Below, piece by piece: positions 7,525-13,739 of a stretch of DNA of 20,865 nucleotides. The stretch lies in contig JBEKZL010000137.1 of NCBI GenBank assembly GCA_049509915.1, positions 1 through 20,865 on the forward strand, read 5' to 3'. A program made the position numbers and the translations under genes. The notes beneath the pieces are model-generated. The model had not been told where the DNA came from, ran no database searches, and saw nothing but the letters and a program-made list of their open reading frames with translations. The stretch's first letter is position 1. Each line of letters begins with the position of its first letter. The stretch is from JBEKYD01 sp049509915 (GTDB lineage Bacteria > Acidobacteriota > Terriglobia > Bryobacterales > Bryobacteraceae).

Positions 7525-7586
7525 CGCGGCTCGGAAACGCGCGAAACCGAGCCGCGGCCGTTAGCTAGCTAAACTAGGGAGCGGTT
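7525..7586. repeat. 10-bp inverted repeat, TTAGCTAGCTAA palindrome and GAGCCGCG...AGGGAGCGG motif upstream of GH78
   Basis: CGCGGCTCGG (7525-7534) pairs with CCGAGCCGCG (7547-7556) across a 12-base loop. It is followed by the perfect 12-bp palindrome TTAGCTAGCTAA (7561-7572) and AGGGAGCGGTT (7576-7586). The set lies 68-129 bases upstream of the GH78 start and 43 bases beyond the stop of the exported-protein gene, so it could be an operator, a weak terminator or a dispersed repeat. No T-run follows the hairpin on the minus strand, which argues against an intrinsic terminator. Confidence 0.45.
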
Positions 7587-7628
7587 GCTCGTTATGTGAA
7601 CGTAATTCCGAAATGGCCCGGCGCACTC

Positions 7629-8186
7629 CTACCGCTTGATCCGCACCGTCATTCCCGCGGGTGTTACGTCGACGCTTTGAATGCGGTGTCCCAACTCGAA
7701 CGGGCGGCCGACGGAGGCGGCCGGATAAAGCGGCAGGAGCACGTCATTGATGAGGAAATCGAGGGTCCGGCCGTCGATGCCGACGCCCGAAATGGTCACT
7801 TCGTCGACCTCCACGGTCGCATAACCGCCGGAAGAGTGGATCCGCGCCGTGACGCTCACCGGCCGCTCGCCTTCAAGCAACTTGGACATCAGCCAGCCCG
7901 GCTGGGCACCTTGCGCGCGCCGTAACTTGAGAAAATCGATGGTGGCGCTGCCGGTGGCCCGGCCGGGCGCGGGGATCCCGATACGCGTATCGCGCACTCC
8001 CGCCGGGGCCTCGCCGGCGGCGTAGGCGTTCAGCTCACCCAGGGTCAATTGCACCGTTGCGCCGGGCCGAAGAAGGTCGGAATCGATCAGGTCGAGCTTG
8101 TGCCTGGCGGTGGCGTACTCGCCGGCCGTGGCCCATAAACAGGCCGCCGATACCAGCCAGATCGCGAATTTTGCGGTCCCGGACAT
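7629..8186 (-). CDS. Small exported protein of unknown function
   Basis: 185 residues from the ATG at 8186; a TTG nine codons upstream would also be in frame but is a weaker choice. The N-terminus (MSGTAKFAIWLVSAACLWAT) is a signal peptide or membrane anchor. The rest is beta-rich with VQLTLGELNAYAAGEAP (about 44-60), then VSVTARIHSSGGYATVEVDEVTISGVGIDG and a tail GHRIQSVDVTPAGMTVRIKR (about 166-185). The alternating short strands and the LxxxELNAY segment resemble lipid-binding YpmS/LmeA-like (DUF2140/DUF2993-type) proteins, but this is a loose impression and I do not assign a family. It is transcribed away from the plus-strand pair beginning at 8354. Confidence 0.6.
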   Translation of the reverse strand: MSGTAKFAIWLVSAACLWATAGEYATARHKLDLIDSDLLRPGATVQLTLGELNAYAAGEAPAGVRDTRIGIPAPGRATGSATIDFLKLRRAQGAQPGWLMSKLLEGERPVSVTARIHSSGGYATVEVDEVTISGVGIDGRTLDFLINDVLLPLYPAASVGRPFELGHRIQSVDVTPAGMTVRIKR

Positions 8187-8353
8187 GTGGGAATAGACGC
8201 TGACAACCGCCAATTCGTTGCTCGGTTTGGGTCAAGACCCTCAGGCGTAACCACCCTGTAACGCGCATCTCATTGAAATCAAGGGGCACTGGATATGGCG
8301 GCAGAGGCTTCGCCCGTGGCACCTTTCGTGCTGTATAGATTTCGGAGTCGTTT

Positions 8354-8890
8354 ATGCCGTTTCAGGTCTGGGTCCTTGTCGCTCTGGTCCTGTTGGCAGC
8401 AGTGCTGCGTGGATTGTACGGCTGGTGGAAGTACCGCGGACGCCGTCTGGTGACGTGCCCGGAAAACCAGCGTCCCGCCGGGGTAAGGCTGGATTCTTCC
8501 CGTGCCGCGCTGGGCGGCCTGCTGCATGCTCCCAAACTACAACTGCTGGAATGCACCCGCTGGCCGGAGAAGGCCGGCTGCGGGCAGGAGTGCCTGCGGG
8601 AGATCGAATCCCGGCCGGGCGACTGCCTGGTCCGGAACATTGTCCTCCAATGGTACGCCGGCAAATCCTGCTGTTCCTGCGGCCGGCCGTTCGGAGCGAT
8701 TCTCGCCGCCGGCGCTCAACCCGCGATAATGACTGCCGATAAGAAGAGCGTGGAATGGAGCGAGATCCCCGTTGATCGATTGCGCGAAATCCTGGCTCGG
8801 GCTAAACCCATCTGTTTCGCCTGCCATATGGCGAATCGCATGGTGCAAGAACACCCGGATTTGATCACGGACCGCTCCCTGCGGACGTGA
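8354..8890 (+). CDS. Membrane-anchored cysteine-rich protein with a C-terminal CxxCH
   Basis: 178 residues; the ATG at 8354 is preceded by CGGAG at a good distance. One N-terminal membrane helix (about 5-24) is followed by a basic segment (WWKYRGRR) and then a soluble domain with ten cysteines at 35, 67, 76, 80, 91, 106, 107, 109, 154 and 157. The pattern is Cys-Pro-Glu at 35-37, ECTRWPEKAGCGQEC at 66-80, SCCSCGRP at 105-112 and CFACH at 154-158. The spacing fits metal binding. The single CxxCH could also attach a c-type haem if the domain faces the periplasm, and the basic residues after the helix leave the orientation open. I believe this is a conserved uncharacterised acidobacterial family. 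It is four bases upstream of the HExxH protein gene, so the two are likely co-expressed. Confidence 0.7.
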   Translation: MPFQVWVLVALVLLAAVLRGLYGWWKYRGRRLVTCPENQRPAGVRLDSSRAALGGLLHAPKLQLLECTRWPEKAGCGQECLREIESRPGDCLVRNIVLQWYAGKSCCSCGRPFGAILAAGAQPAIMTADKKSVEWSEIPVDRLREILARAKPICFACHMANRMVQEHPDLITDRSLRT

Positions 8891-8894
8891 ATCT

Positions 8895-9563
8895 ATGAAA
8901 TCCTTCGGCTTGCTCGTTGCCGGGCCGGTGTCGATTCTGATTCTGGCGCACGTGCAGGTCTGGGCCCAACCGCCAGACCCGATTTCGGTCGCTCTCTATA
9001 CCCAGTTTTCGGAACCGCCCCCGCCCGCTGTCGCCGATGCCATGGAGCGGGAACTGCTCGCCATTATGCGGCCCGCTGGATTGCAGTTCGACTGGCGCTC
9101 CACCGCCGATGCCGACCACGCGCCGCCGGCCGCGGAAATTGCGGTGGCACGCTTCTTCGGACGCTGTGACGCCCGGAGTCTGACGTCCCACATACCGAAC
9201 CCGGGCCCCTTGGGGTGGACCCACATCAGCGACGGCGCCATCCTCCATTTTACCGACGTGGATTGCAACCGGTTGCGCGACTTCTTAGAGGCCGGCATGC
9301 TGCACCTTCCCCCGCCGGAACGAGCGGCCGTCTTTGGCCGCGCGATGGGGCGCGTACTCGCCCATGAGATTTACCACATTTTCGCCAACACGCAGCGGCA
9401 CGGCTCGGGCGTCAGCAAAGCGGCTTATTCAGTGGAAGATCTGCTCAATGGTGTGCTGCGTCTGGACAAGCTCGGCATGGAGCGAATGAGCGCCGGCCTG
9501 CATCATAGCTCCGCGCCTTGGCCTCCGGACGTTGCGCTCTCCCCCAGGGCCAACGAATTCTGA
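8895..9563 (+). CDS. Exported putative zinc metallopeptidase (HEIYH)
   Basis: 222 residues with an N-terminal signal peptide (hydrophobic to about residue 23, cleavage near VWA-QPP). The motif VLAHEIYHIF at 154-163 gives His157-Glu158-xx-His161, the classic zinc-protease core, and His169 in TQRHG is a candidate third ligand. A middle part contains LGWTHISDGAILHFTDVDC (106-124). Two cysteines at 91 and 124 could form a disulfide in the periplasm. I recognise no named peptidase family; the length is short for one, so it could be a self-processing or maturation protease or a degenerate metal-binding protein. It follows the Cys-rich membrane protein by four bases, and both are predicted to act at the envelope. 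Confidence 0.7.
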   Translation: MKSFGLLVAGPVSILILAHVQVWAQPPDPISVALYTQFSEPPPPAVADAMERELLAIMRPAGLQFDWRSTADADHAPPAAEIAVARFFGRCDARSLTSHIPNPGPLGWTHISDGAILHFTDVDCNRLRDFLEAGMLHLPPPERAAVFGRAMGRVLAHEIYHIFANTQRHGSGVSKAAYSVEDLLNGVLRLDKLGMERMSAGLHHSSAPWPPDVALSPRANEF

Positions 9564-9573
9564 ATCTTCCCCG

Positions 9574-9614
9574 GTGGGGCGGACGCCCGGTCCGCAGTCG
9601 GCCCCCCGGCCGGC
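9574..9614 (+). repeat. Tandem-hairpin element F
   Basis: Head GTGGGGC (9574-9580). Stem 1 is GCGGAC-gcccg-GTCCGC (9579-9595). Stem 2 is GTCGGCC-cccc-GGCCGGC (9597-9614, one G-T pair). It begins 10 bases after the stop of the metallopeptidase gene, between convergent genes. The rest of the 9564-9747 spacer shows nothing further that I can identify. Confidence 0.65.
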
Positions 9615-9747
9615 TTGTCCGAGGTGGCGAGCGCTTGATTCCTCGGGAGAAGAGCGAGTCCGGCGGGTGCGCACCGTCACTCACGCAGGACCCAGCCCCC
9701 GCGAAACTCAGTGGCGTTGGCCGCCAGTGCCACCCGCTCGCCTCGGG

Positions 9748-11010
9748 TCAACTTTCCGGCTCGAGTTGGGCTGCCCTCTGCGCGCCGATCAGCCGGCGAG
9801 TGTGCGGCCGGAGACGCGGCAGCACCCGCCAGAACCCCAGCGCCGCCAGCAGGCACACCGCGCCTCCCAGCGCGACCGTTCGGGCCGCGCCCAGCCGGTC
9901 GGCCAACGCTCCCGCCAGCAGCGAGCCGAACGGCGTCATCCCCATCATCATCATCGAATACACCGCCATGATGCGGCCCCGCAATGCGTCCGGCGCCATG
10001 CTCTGCACCAGCGTGTTGGTCGCGCCCATCTGAACCATCATGCAGAAGCCGATGGCTACCAGCAAGACCGAAGAGACCGCCAGGCTGGTGGAGAAGGCGA
10101 ACCCCACCAGAAAACAGCCCAGACCGGTGGCGGCTGCCGCCAGCCACGTGCTCAGGCCCTTCAGCTCGGTGCGGGTTGCCAGCAGCAACGCTCCGCCCAG
10201 CGCGCCCACCCCGGTCCAGCCCATCAGCCAACCAAGCGTGGCGGCGCCGCCATGCAGCACGCGGTCGGCGAAAATCGGCATCAGCACCGCAAACGGCATG
10301 GCCAACAGGCTCATAATCCCAAGCAGTATCAGCAGCGAATATACCGGTGGATTGCGGATCACGAACCGGAACCCCTCCCCCACGTTCGCCAGCGCCGATC
10401 CGGCCGATTCCGGCCGCCGCTTTTCCGCCATGCGCATCAGCAACAGGCCGGCGATGACGGCGATATAACTCACCGCATTGGCGAAAAAGCACCATCCCTC
10501 GCCGATGGTGGCTACCAGGATGCCGGCCACCGCCGGCCCCACCACCCGCGAGGCGTTGAACATGGACGAGTTCAGCGCGATGGCATTCATCAGGTCGGCC
10601 TTGCCCACCATCGCCACGATGAACGACTGGCGCGCCGGAATATCGAAGGCATTGACCACGCCCAGCAGGGTCGACAGTACGAAAATGTGCCAGATGCGGA
10701 CGGTTCCGCTCAGGGTGACGGCGGCCAGCACGAAGGCCAGCAGCATGGCGGCCGTTTGGGTGGCGATCACCACCTTGCGCCGGTCGAAACGGTCGGCCAC
10801 TATACCACCCGCCACCGCGAACAAAAACACCGGGATCTGGCTCGAAAACCCTACCGCGCCCAGCAGCACCGACGAATGCGTAAGCCGGTAGACCAGCCAG
10901 GCCTGGGCCACGTTCTGCATCCACGTCCCAATCAGGCTGATCAATTGGCCGGCGAAAAAAAGCTGAAAATTACGGTATTCGAGCGCGCGAAACGTGACGG
11001 GCAATTTCAT
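9748..11010 (-). CDS. MFS transporter, EntS/MFS_3-like exporter
   Basis: 420 residues with about twelve predicted membrane helices. The N-terminus (FRALEYRNFQLFFAGQLIS, then IGTWMQNVAQAWLVYRLT) is typical of the EntS-like MFS_3 group. The MFS loop 2-3 motif is present as GGIVADRFDRRKVV (about 68-81) and its second-half counterpart as GALADRLGAARTV (about 375-387). A Met-rich turn (MMMMGM) precedes helix 11. These proteins use the proton gradient to export siderophores, drugs or other small molecules; the substrate is not predictable here. It starts 9 bases after the pyrF stop codon, so it is probably read from the pyrF promoter, although the functions are not obviously linked. Confidence 0.88.
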   Translation of the reverse strand: MKLPVTFRALEYRNFQLFFAGQLISLIGTWMQNVAQAWLVYRLTHSSVLLGAVGFSSQIPVFLFAVAGGIVADRFDRRKVVIATQTAAMLLAFVLAAVTLSGTVRIWHIFVLSTLLGVVNAFDIPARQSFIVAMVGKADLMNAIALNSSMFNASRVVGPAVAGILVATIGEGWCFFANAVSYIAVIAGLLLMRMAEKRRPESAGSALANVGEGFRFVIRNPPVYSLLILLGIMSLLAMPFAVLMPIFADRVLHGGAATLGWLMGWTGVGALGGALLLATRTELKGLSTWLAAAATGLGCFLVGFAFSTSLAVSSVLLVAIGFCMMVQMGATNTLVQSMAPDALRGRIMAVYSMMMMGMTPFGSLLAGALADRLGAARTVALGGAVCLLAALGFWRVLPRLRPHTRRLIGAQRAAQLEPES

Positions 11011-11019
11011 GGCGCCGGC

Positions 11020-11712
11020 TCAGGCATCGACCCCGGCGATTTCTTCCAGAATGCGCGCGGCTTCGCCGGCGGGGTCGGCCGCGCGAGTGATCTGGCGCCC
11101 GATCACCAGGTAGTCGGCGCCGTCCCGCACCGCTTCGAATGGCGTCGCCACCCGCTTCTGATCGCCCCTGTCGCGGCCCGCCGAACGGACGCCGGGAGTC
11201 ACCAGTATGCGACCGGGGCCCAGGATGCGGCGCACCGCCGTCGCATCGAGAGGCGAAGCCACGATTCCCTCTACGCCGGCTTCCACGGCTCGGCGCGTGC
11301 GGCGGTCCACCAGATCCGCCATCGTGCCCGTGAAGTCCAGCTCCGCGGCATCTTCCGGGCCGAAACTGGTGAGCACGGTCACCCCCAAAAGTTGCAGCTC
11401 GGCATCGCCCTTCCCTTCCACCGCGGCGCGCATCACCGGGCCCACTGCATGCACGGTAAGAAAGCGAACGCCCACCCGAGCCACCTGGGCGACCGCCCGG
11501 CGAACGGTTTCCGGAATGTCGTAAAGTTTCAGGTCCAGAAACACCTGCTTGCCCCGGTCCTTCAATTCCCGCACGATTTCCATGCCGCAGGCCGCGTACA
11601 GTTCCATCCCGACTTTGTAGAAGTCGACGCCCTCGCCCAGGCGCGTCGCCAGAGCGCGCGCTTCCCCCGCCGAATCCACGTCCAAAGCCACAATGATAGG
11701 ATTGTGATCCAT
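11020..11712 (-). CDS. pyrF: Orotidine 5'-phosphate decarboxylase
   Basis: 230 residues from the ATG at 11712, the usual length for this enzyme, which makes UMP in the last step of de novo pyrimidine synthesis. The start is fixed by IIVALDVD right after the first codons. Upstream in-frame codons to 11901 exist but run through a repeat element and are not protein. Catalytic residues are visible: Lys33 in FYKVG and the DLKLYDIP motif with Asp60, Lys62 and Asp65. Also present are TVHAVGP at 86-92, TVLTS at 112-116, VTPGVR at 171-176 and the phosphate-binding VIGRQIT at 203-209. GGA lies about 10 bases before the ATG on the coding strand, and a TATATT (plus-strand 11750-11755) is a possible -10 box. 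Confidence 0.95.
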   Translation of the reverse strand: MDHNPIIVALDVDSAGEARALATRLGEGVDFYKVGMELYAACGMEIVRELKDRGKQVFLDLKLYDIPETVRRAVAQVARVGVRFLTVHAVGPVMRAAVEGKGDAELQLLGVTVLTSFGPEDAAELDFTGTMADLVDRRTRRAVEAGVEGIVASPLDATAVRRILGPGRILVTPGVRSAGRDRGDQKRVATPFEAVRDGADYLVIGRQITRAADPAGEAARILEEIAGVDA

Positions 11713-11771
11713 ATCTGTTCCGATTGTCCCATGGAGCCCGGCGTTCGCGAATATAACCGAGCCGCGACCGC

Positions 11772-11804
11772 CGGGCCACCAAAGGGAATGAAGGCGCACG
11801 CGGC
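11772..11804 (+). repeat. 33-bp leader repeat, copy 1
   Basis: It begins CGGGCCACCAAAGGGAATGA and matches 27 of 33 bases with 11923-11955. In copy 2 the same leader runs straight into a tandem-hairpin head (ACGTGGC-GCGGG). In copy 1 the equivalent point (ACGCGGC) is followed by element D', as though D' had landed inside an older leader-hairpin unit. Confidence 0.65.
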
Positions 11805-11805
11805 A

Positions 11806-11906
11806 TCCCTTGGTGGGGCAGGCGGTTCCGCCTGCCCGCCGGTTGTCAACCGGCGCCCCGGCGGACGGATGGCGAATCAGCAACCTTGAGAGCGTCTTCA
11901 ACGGAG
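11806..11906 (+). repeat. Long tandem-hairpin element D' (101 bp, near-identical to 4942-5041)
   Basis: The TCCCTTGG start, head GTGGGGC (11813-11819), both palindromes (GGGCAGGCGG-tt-CCGCCTGCCC and GCCGGTTG-T-CAACCGGC) and the ATCAGCAACC...CTTCAACGGAG tail are all shared with element D. Differences are confined to the spacer after palindrome 2 and single bases in the tail. Its reverse strand is an open frame that could be mistaken for an N-terminal extension of pyrF. Confidence 0.9.
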
Positions 11907-11922
11907 TGCCATATAGCCGCGG

Positions 11923-11994
11923 CGGGCCACGAAAGGAAATGAAGACATACGTGGCGCGGGCCTCCGGTCTGCCGCGTCGGCTTTTCAGCCGACG
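11923..11994 (+). repeat. Tandem-hairpin element E with leader copy 2
   Basis: The leader CGGGCCACGAAAGGAAATGA (11923 onward) ends in the head GTGGCGC (11951-11957). Stem 1 is GCGGGCC-tcc-GGTCTGC (11956-11972, two G-T pairs). Stem 2 is CGTCGGCT-tttc-AGCCGACG (11975-11994). Confidence 0.75.
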
Positions 11995-12006
11995 TTCTTT
12001 GCTTGC

Positions 12007-12052
12007 GTAGCGCCGACGATCTTGTCGCCGGCATTGCCATCGGCGCCCCTAC
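12007..12052 (-). repeat. Probable tandem-hairpin element G, overlapping the msrQ stop codon
   Basis: Read on the minus strand it begins GGTAGGGGCGCCGATGG, where TAG is the msrQ stop. GCGCCGA/TCGGCGC flank the whole unit (plus-strand 12010-12016 and 12040-12046). Shorter internal stems GGC-aat-GCC and CGAC/GTCG lie inside. The head GTAGGGGC is close to GTGGGGC of the other copies. Stems are weaker, so membership is less certain. Confidence 0.4.
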
Positions 12053-12723
12053 CGTTCAGCTCTCAGCCCCCCATCGCCCCGGCGCACCTCGGCGGCAGGC
12101 TGAAATCCGACCGCTGATCGCTGACGGCTCTTTCCTTTTCGCAGCCAGGCAACCCCTCTCCAGCCCAGCAGCACCGCCACCAGGGCGCCATAAAGCGCGG
12201 GCAGACGAATGTCGGACTTCACCAGCCAGTAGTAATGCACCACTCCGGCAATGGCGGTCAGGTAGATTAGCCTATGCACTCCTTGCCAACGCTTGCCCCC
12301 GAGCCTCCGGATCCACCCCTTGGTGGAGGTGAGCGCCAGCGGAACCATCAGCGCGAACGCCGTGAAACCGGCCGTGATGAATGGACGTTTCACCACGTCC
12401 TTGGCGATTTCCGGCAGGGAGAAAAACTTGTCCAGCCAGAAGTAGGTCAGGAAATGCAGCGTGCCGTAGAAGAAGGCAAACAGGCCGAGCATCCGGCGGA
12501 AGCGGATCAGGTCCGGCTGCGCCAGCAGCTTCCGCAGCGGGCTGATGGCCAGCGTGATCACGATGAAACGAAGCGTCCAGTCGCCGGTGAAATGAGTGAT
12601 GAATTCCACCGGGTTGGCGGTCAGGCCTTCGCCGTAGAAAGCCCGCCATAGAACCAGGAAAATCGGGGTCAGGCACAGTGGGAACACGACTACCTTCATC
12701 CAGCGGCTGCGCAGCATGTTCAT
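12049..12723 (-). CDS. msrQ: Protein-methionine-sulfoxide reductase haem-binding membrane subunit
   Basis: 224 residues from the ATG at 12723; a GTG directly before it (12726) and an ATG at 12717 are alternative starts. MsrQ (YedZ) is a six-helix inner-membrane b-type cytochrome that passes quinone or flavin-derived electrons to periplasmic MsrP. The conserved haem histidines are visible in FFYGTLHFLTYFWLDK (His near 90), VHRLIYLTAIAGVVHYYWL (His near 150 and 163). The TSTKGWIRRLGGKRWQGVH loop is also typical. The gene begins within a few bases of the msrP stop codon, as expected for a coupled pair. The last 20-25 residues (RSAVGFQPAAEVRRGDGG) extend beyond the usual end and are encoded by repeat-like DNA, so the native C-terminus has probably been lengthened. 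Confidence 0.92.
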   Translation of the reverse strand: MNMLRSRWMKVVVFPLCLTPIFLVLWRAFYGEGLTANPVEFITHFTGDWTLRFIVITLAISPLRKLLAQPDLIRFRRMLGLFAFFYGTLHFLTYFWLDKFFSLPEIAKDVVKRPFITAGFTAFALMVPLALTSTKGWIRRLGGKRWQGVHRLIYLTAIAGVVHYYWLVKSDIRLPALYGALVAVLLGWRGVAWLRKGKSRQRSAVGFQPAAEVRRGDGGLRAER

Positions 12724-12727
12724 CACC

Positions 12728-13675
12728 CTAGTAGTTTTTCTTCAGGTCCATGCCGTTGTACAGGCCGGCCACATCGTTGCCGTAACCGTTGAACATCAGG
12801 GTCGGGCGCTTGAAAAATTCGCCCAGCCGCCGCTCGCTGGCCTGGCTCCAGCGCGGGTGATCTACCTGCGGGTTGACATTCGAATAGAACCCGTATTCGC
12901 GCGGGTTGGTCAAATTCCAGGTGCTGGCCGGCTGCTTTTCCACCAGCTTGATCTTCACCAGCGATTTGATGCTCTTGAAACCGTACTTCCACGGCACCGT
13001 CAGCCGCACCGGCGCGCCGTCCTGCGGCGGTAGCGCGTCGCCGTACATGCCGAACGTCAGCATGGCGAGCGGGTGCATGGCTTCATCCAGGCGCAGCCCT
13101 TCGACGTATGGAAACTCGATGCCGGCCTGTTCGGAGGAGAGCATCATGCTGGAGCTGTAGTAGCTTTCGAAAGCCACATACTGAGCCTTGGCCGTGGGCT
13201 GCACCTGTTTGAGCACCACGCTCAGCGAGTAACCCACCCACGGCACCACGATGGACCAGGCTTCCACGCAGCGATGTCGATAGATGCGCTCTTCCATCGG
13301 CGCCAGCGCCATCAACTCCTCCACCGTGAATTTGCGAGGTTTGGCTACCGCCCCTTCCACCGAAACCTTCCAATCCGGCCCCGGCTTGAGCTTCTGCGCC
13401 AGCTTTGCCGGCTGGTCCTTGCCAGTGCCGAATTCGTAGAAATTGTTGTAGTGGGTTACGTCGTTGAAGCTGTTCGGCTTTTCGGTGGTGCTGAACGGGC
13501 TCTTGACGAGATTGGCGAACCTCCCGCCGGCAGCGCGCGCCCGCATGGGCGAAAGCAGTTCGCGGCCCGCCGCCATTGCCACCGGCAAGCCGGCCAGAAA
13601 CCGCCGCCGGTTCAGATAAACCGGCCGCGGGGTGATGTCGGAATAGCGTAAATCCTCAGGCTTCTTGATCAGCAT
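12728..13675 (-). CDS. msrP: Protein-methionine-sulfoxide reductase catalytic subunit (molybdopterin)
   Basis: 315 residues from the ATG at 13675, with AAGAGG directly upstream. The frame is open further upstream, but that part overlaps the promoter. MsrP is a Tat-exported molybdoenzyme that reduces methionine sulfoxide in periplasmic proteins. The twin-arginine signal NRRRFLAGLPVAMAAG lies at 22-37. The molybdenum-ligand Cys136 is in YRHRCVEAWS (132-141). Other family blocks are THYNNFYEFGTGKD (74-87), PWVGYSL (145-151), HPLAMLTFGMYGD (201-213), PVRLTVPWKYGFKSIKS (222-238) and the C-terminal NGYGNDVAGLYNGMD. Length and motifs are complete. It heads the msrPQ operon. Confidence 0.95.
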   Translation of the reverse strand: MLIKKPEDLRYSDITPRPVYLNRRRFLAGLPVAMAAGRELLSPMRARAAGGRFANLVKSPFSTTEKPNSFNDVTHYNNFYEFGTGKDQPAKLAQKLKPGPDWKVSVEGAVAKPRKFTVEELMALAPMEERIYRHRCVEAWSIVVPWVGYSLSVVLKQVQPTAKAQYVAFESYYSSSMMLSSEQAGIEFPYVEGLRLDEAMHPLAMLTFGMYGDALPPQDGAPVRLTVPWKYGFKSIKSLVKIKLVEKQPASTWNLTNPREYGFYSNVNPQVDHPRWSQASERRLGEFFKRPTLMFNGYGNDVAGLYNGMDLKKNY

Positions 13676-13690
13676 CCTCTTTTGTTTCCT

Positions 13691-13696
13691 ATTATA
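13691..13696 (-). promoter_or_regulatory. Perfect -10 box (TATAAT) before msrP
   Basis: On the minus strand TATAAT lies 15 bases before the msrP ATG, in an AT-rich patch unusual for this GC-rich window. No good -35 hexamer (TTGACA-like) is seen 16-18 bases upstream. The implied leader would be only about 8-10 bases long, just enough for the AAGAGG ribosome-binding site. Confidence 0.4.
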
Positions 13697-13739
13697 TTCT
13701 TTCGCCGGAACCGGAGATTTGGTTACGGATGGAAATTCA

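Larger units (their letters stand above)
11713..12048. other. 336-bp spacer with no gene, almost wholly repeats
   Basis: From left to right it holds the probable pyrF promoter region, a GAGCCGCGA motif (11759), a 33-bp leader repeat (11772), the long tandem-hairpin element D' (11806-11906), a second leader joined to element E (11923-11994) and an inverted hairpin pair G (12007-12052) that reaches into the msrQ stop codon. No gene is supported on either strand. Confidence 0.7.

Noticed and set aside
7525..7556. Intrinsic terminator for the exported-protein gene
   Set aside because: The hairpin is not followed by a T-run on the minus strand.
9677..9747. Possible frameshifted C-terminus of the MFS gene (alternative frame ending at 9677)
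   Set aside because: The annotated frame already gives a complete twelve-helix transporter of normal length; the alternative frame is not transporter-like upstream.
9532..11889. A 785-codon open frame on the plus strand
   Set aside because: It is antisense to the convincing MFS and pyrF genes, is rich in His/Gln/Arg/Pro as expected from a reversed GC-rich gene, and runs through a repeat element. No family features.
11713..11901. N-terminal extension of pyrF by 63 codons
   Set aside because: The extension is translated from element D' and the promoter region. The family length and start pattern fit the ATG at 11712.
1157..12052. CRISPR array reading of the recurring palindromes
   Set aside because: Copies are scattered, differ in stem sequence, have no regular spacers, and no cas gene is present.
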